The translations under genes and the position numbers were made by a program. A stretch of DNA of 8,303 nt from Candidatus Iainarchaeum sp. (GTDB lineage: Archaea; Micrarchaeota; Micrarchaeia; Anstonellales; Bilamarchaeaceae): contig JAQTSF010000030.1 of the NCBI GenBank assembly GCA_028711485.1, forward strand, positions 1 through 8,303, in the 5' to 3' direction. The notes under the pieces are model-generated. The model had not been told where the DNA came from, did no database searches, and worked only from the letters and a program-made list of their open reading frames with translations. This document shows, piece by piece, positions 5,563 through 8,303 of the stretch (positions within the stretch are counted from its first letter, which is position 1; every line of letters starts with the position of its first letter).

Positions 5563-5606
5563 TTAATGTAACATTCGCAAGAAATTTCATGGTAGCACTA
5601 CATTAA
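5563..5606. repeat. Inverted repeats upstream of pyrC
   Basis: TTAATGTA (5563-5570) and TACATTAA (5599-5606) form a perfect 8-bp inverted repeat around a 28-nt interval. AATGT-A-ACATT (5565-5575) is a second dyad overlapping the left arm, and GAAATTTC (5581-5588) is a third palindrome inside. The group lies in the gap between the ATPase stop and the pyrC promoter, about 37-80 bp before the inferred pyrC start. It could be an operator or an mRNA 3' structure. In AT-rich DNA, chance is also possible. Confidence 0.45.
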
Positions 5607-5607
5607 T

Positions 5608-7326
5608 CTAAAATGGGATAGGCAAATACACACCCACGCTTCTCATTGCAGAATTATACCATTTCCAATAGAATTTATTTCCATTATTTATTACATCTAA
5701 AAGTGCTTTGAACATATGTTTTTCTCCCGGACCCATCTTACTGTCAGTGACTTTCTCATGTTTTTTACCATCTATAATTGTTGTCTCTTTTTGCTGTCCT
5801 ATCTGTTTCTGTGCTTGTTCATACCAAGGAGGAAGTGTTGATTTGACTTTTTTAACTGCTCTTATAAAATCTTTAGAATTTATATCTCTTTGAACTACCT
5901 CTTTTGTTGCTTTTTCTCTTGCTTCCTTTTCTGAAAGTCCTTGTTGTACATATCTTGCCTTTTTCTCTTCTATTGCCTTAAATGCTTCTTTCCAAGGATA
6001 AGAGGCAGCTTCTTCAACAACTGCTTTAAGATCTGCAGAAGCATAACCTGTTGTTGCAAGCGCTAATCTCCAGAAGGGTATTCCTCTAACTATCGGTCTT
6101 TTTTTGCTGTGCAGCTTCAATATTGCCATTCTAGAAGAATGATCTGGAGCAGGTATATATATTGTTTTGCTGAATCTTCCACTTCTTCTCAGTGCAGGAT
6201 CAACATCCCATGGTGCGTTTGTTGCAGCAACACATAAAACATTTTCATTATGCGCTTCCACTCCATCCATTTCATAGAGCATTTGATTTACAGCCATTTT
6301 CATGTACTGCTGGCCCTGCTGCTGGTCTCTTCTTCCTCCAATTGCATCAACTTCATCAAAGAAAAGGATGCATGGAGTATTCTTTCTAGCAAGTTCAAAT
6401 ACTTTATGTATATTTTTCTCAGTGTTTCCTACATACATGTCTAATAGATCTGATAATTTTGCATTTACAAATCCAGCAGCGCATTCACCTGCCGCAGATT
6501 TAACTATAAATGTTTTTCCGCATCCTGGAGGACCATACATCATTAATCCTCCCCCCCCTAATTTTCCATATTTCCTTGCGAGTTCTGGATTCATCATAGG
6601 ATAAACTATAGAATCTCTTATTTCCTCTTTCATTTTTTCCATTCCAGCAACATCATTGAAATTCATTTTAGGTTTTTCAAGCATTTTTATGTCTGATTTT
6701 CCTTCTCCACCTGCGCCACCACTACCGCTACTACTTTGATCTAATTTTGTTTTTGCTGCCTCAAGGTGGTTTTTTGCATCTTCCAACTCTGGATTTAATT
6801 TTATAGCGTCCTCGTAATCTTTAACTGCTTTTTCTAGATTTCCATTATATTCAAATGCAAGTCCTCTCAAATGATAAGCCTCTGCAAAATCACTTTTTAA
6901 TTCCACAACTTTTGTAAAATCTTCTACTGCTTTGTCATAATCCTCAAGCGAGGCATAAGAGAGCCCACGGTTATAGAATGCTTTAAGATATTCTGGATTG
7001 AGTGTTATTGCTTTATCATAATCTTTTACTGCAGTGTGGTAATCCTGTTTTCTATAATAAGCATCTCCCCTGTTATTATATATGATCGGATTTTTTGGGT
7101 CAAGTTCTGCTGCTTTGCTATAATCACTTATTGATTTTTCAAAATTCTTAAGCTGATAATAGCTTAATGCTCTGTTAAAATAAGCTTCTGAAAATACAGG
7201 GCTGAGCAATATCGCCATATTATAATTTTCTATTGCTTTCTCGTAGTCGCCTTTTTCATAGTAATTATTTCCTTGCTGATAATATGTTCTAGCGTCTATT
7301 GCACCTGCTTTTTTTCTCTCTAGCAT
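5608..7326 (-). CDS. AAA+ ATPase with five N-terminal TPR repeats
   Basis: The 572-residue soluble protein has two parts. Residues about 15-184 are five consecutive 34-residue tetratricopeptide repeats (pattern YYxxGNxYYxxGDYEKAIxxYxxAIxLxP), a protein-binding superhelix, with a capping helix to about 196. A Gly/Ser linker (SSSGSGGAGGEGK) leads to one AAA+ domain: NFNDVAGMEKMKEEI, Walker A GPPGCGKT (265-272), Walker B ILFFDEVDA (320-328), sensor 1 AATNAP (367-372), and arginine fingers in DPALRRSGRF (376-385). This is the classical AAA clade (Cdc48/PAN/Vps4-like). A small helical domain, PPWYEQAQKQ and an aromatic C-terminus of unknown role follow. All ATPase residues look intact, so it should be active. 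The partner protein is unknown. ATG 7326 lies about 10 nt past a start predicted from TTTAAAT at 7360-7366, which overlaps the enolase stop; TTG 7332 is an alternative. Confidence 0.9.
   Translation of the reverse strand: MLERKKAGAIDARTYYQQGNNYYEKGDYEKAIENYNMAILLSPVFSEAYFNRALSYYQLKNFEKSISDYSKAAELDPKNPIIYNNRGDAYYRKQDYHTAVKDYDKAITLNPEYLKAFYNRGLSYASLEDYDKAVEDFTKVVELKSDFAEAYHLRGLAFEYNGNLEKAVKDYEDAIKLNPELEDAKNHLEAAKTKLDQSSSGSGGAGGEGKSDIKMLEKPKMNFNDVAGMEKMKEEIRDSIVYPMMNPELARKYGKLGGGGLMMYGPPGCGKTFIVKSAAGECAAGFVNAKLSDLLDMYVGNTEKNIHKVFELARKNTPCILFFDEVDAIGGRRDQQQGQQYMKMAVNQMLYEMDGVEAHNENVLCVAATNAPWDVDPALRRSGRFSKTIYIPAPDHSSRMAILKLHSKKRPIVRGIPFWRLALATTGYASADLKAVVEEAASYPWKEAFKAIEEKKARYVQQGLSEKEAREKATKEVVQRDINSKDFIRAVKKVKSTLPPWYEQAQKQIGQQKETTIIDGKKHEKVTDSKMGPGEKHMFKALLDVINNGNKFYWKWYNSAMRSVGVYLPIPF
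6551..6558 (-). repeat. G8 homopolymer in the AAA+ gene
   Basis: Eight consecutive G on the coding strand (C8 on the plus strand) encode Gly-Gly and the first two bases of the next Gly codon in KLGGGGLMMYGPPG, just before Walker A. The frame is intact as given. It stands out in such AT-rich coding sequence, where glycine is mostly GGA or GGT. Confidence 0.9.
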
Positions 7327-7358
7327 AAACAATCCATTCCTCTTATAACTAATTATCT

Positions 7359-7366
7359 ATTTAAAT
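7359..7366 (-). promoter_or_regulatory. TATA box of the TPR-AAA+ gene, overlapping the enolase stop
   Basis: ATTTAAATA on the minus strand is centred near 7362, predicting a start about 7336 and a leader of about 10 nt to the ATG at 7326. It overlaps the enolase TAA (7361-7363), so the ATPase may have its own promoter as well as read-through from eno. Confidence 0.45.
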
Positions 7367-8303
7367 CTTATGAGTGAGTTCTTCCTCTATCCTTAAAAGC
7401 TGATTATACTTTGCGGTTCGTTCCCCTCTTGCAGGAGCACCTGTTTTTATGTATTCTGATCCGATTCCAACTGCAAAATCAGCAATAAAAGTATCTTCTG
7501 TTTCACCTGAACGATGGCTAACTACAGTTTTCCATCCTTGTTTTTTGCACATTTTCCATGATTCGATTGCTTCGCTTACTGTTCCTATCTGATTTATTTT
7601 TAACAAGAGTGCAGTACAGGATTTTTTATCTATTGCAGAAGTTATTCTTTTTGGATTTGTAACCAGTAGATCATCTCCTACTATAAGACATTTATTCCCT
7701 ACTTTTTTAGTAAGTTCAGCAAAACCTTCAAAATCCTCTTCATAAAAAGGATCCTCTATACTTGCAATCGGATATTTTTTTATTAGTTCAAGATAATACT
7801 CAAGGAGCTCAATTTTGTTTGCTTTTTGTCTTTTCAATGTTTTACTTCTTCCCGTTATAGCATATTCCTCTTTTTTCTCATCATAAAAAGAGGAAGCCGC
7901 AGAATCTATTGCAAACTTTATCTTTCCCGCGTATCCTGTTTCATCTATTGCTTCTTCTATTGCTTCAAATGCCTCTTCAGCATCCTCTATTTTTGGAGCA
8001 TAGCCTCCTTCATCTCCGATATTCTTTGCACTATCACCATACTTTTTTACAAGAATCTTCCCAAGAACATGATATACCTCACTTGAGGCAACCATCTTCT
8101 CTTTGAAAGTCTTCATTTCAGGAATTATCATAAATTCTTGTATCGCAAGCTTTCCACCTGCATGTTTTCCACCATTTATAATATTCAGCATTGGTTTTGG
8201 AAGATTTAATTTCCCACCACTTATTTTATTTATATATTTATAGAGTGGAATTCCCAGAATCCCTGCAATTCCTCTTGCAAAAGCCATTGAGAGTGCAGTT
8301 GTT
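7361..8303 (-). CDS. eno: Enolase, C-terminal part (5' truncated by window edge)
   Basis: Enolase interconverts 2-phosphoglycerate and phosphoenolpyruvate in glycolysis and gluconeogenesis. The frame continues past the Met at 8287 to the window edge and reads TTALSMAFARG, the usual enolase sequence, so the gene is cut by the window and about 308 C-terminal residues are certain. Numbered from that internal Met: HAGGKLAIQEFMIIPE (42-57), catalytic Glu93 in DEGGYAPK, metal ligands Asp128 (AIDSAA), Glu178 (IEDPF) and Asp205 (VGDDL), catalytic Lys230 in the signature LLLKINQIGTVSEAI, then SHRSGETEDTFIADF and Lys281 in YIKTGAPARGER. All key residues are intact. In some archaea eno sits with ribosomal protein and RNA polymerase subunit genes; here the gene downstream is the TPR-AAA+ ATPase, 34 bp away in the same direction. 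Confidence 0.96.
   Translation of the reverse strand, partial: TTALSMAFARGIAGILGIPLYKYINKISGGKLNLPKPMLNIINGGKHAGGKLAIQEFMIIPEMKTFKEKMVASSEVYHVLGKILVKKYGDSAKNIGDEGGYAPKIEDAEEAFEAIEEAIDETGYAGKIKFAIDSAASSFYDEKKEEYAITGRSKTLKRQKANKIELLEYYLELIKKYPIASIEDPFYEEDFEGFAELTKKVGNKCLIVGDDLLVTNPKRITSAIDKKSCTALLLKINQIGTVSEAIESWKMCKKQGWKTVVSHRSGETEDTFIADFAVGIGSEYIKTGAPARGERTAKYNQLLRIEEELTHKI

Noticed and set aside
5608..5631. Possible HbYX proteasome-docking motif at the AAA+ C-terminus
   Set aside because: HbYX must be the last three residues; here the protein ends IPF, with the VY pair several residues earlier.

Overview
The window looks archaeal. It is AT-rich and tightly packed, with TATA-box promoters at about -26, mostly leaderless or short-leader starts, and an archaeal-type SRP RNA. 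The genes also point that way: a Bud32-type KEOPS kinase, archaeal SepF, a class III (QxSxE) pilin-like signal peptide, and a protein with four CBS motifs plus a ribosome-hibernation-like tail. The low GC and small gaps would fit a DPANN or a low-GC euryarchaeal lineage; I cannot place it further from sequence alone.

Layout. Positions 1-471 (+) hold the 3' part of Bud32. It converges, with a 4-bp gap, on a transglutaminase-like protein (476-1099, -). An SRP RNA gene (about 1154-1408, +) diverges from that protein, and both appear to use one TATA element at 1125-1132. A non-coding stretch (1409-1685) follows. It holds two near-identical 33-bp promoter copies 130 bp apart, flanking a hairpin-rich spacer; the second copy drives sepF (1686-2048, +). 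sepF converges on scpA (2054-2728, -). scpA diverges from a CBS x4/HPF-like gene (2798-3901, +) across another shared AT-rich promoter. The CBS gene is followed 1 nt later by a small pilin-like membrane protein (3903-4334, +), whose end overlaps the end of pyrC (4323-5525, -). Upstream of pyrC, and in the same direction, lie a TPR-AAA+ ATPase (5608-7326, -) and the C-terminal part of enolase (7361-8303, -).

Functional themes. Most genes are core housekeeping: tRNA t6A modification (Bud32), protein targeting (SRP RNA), cell division (SepF), chromosome organisation (ScpA), pyrimidine synthesis (PyrC) and glycolysis (enolase). The less ordinary items are the duplicated promoter with its competing hairpins and micro-ORFs upstream of sepF, the CBS/HPF-like fusion paired with a pilin-like protein, the five-TPR AAA+ ATPase, and divergent gene pairs sharing single TATA boxes. 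I see no mobile element genes, CRISPR array, tRNA or rRNA.
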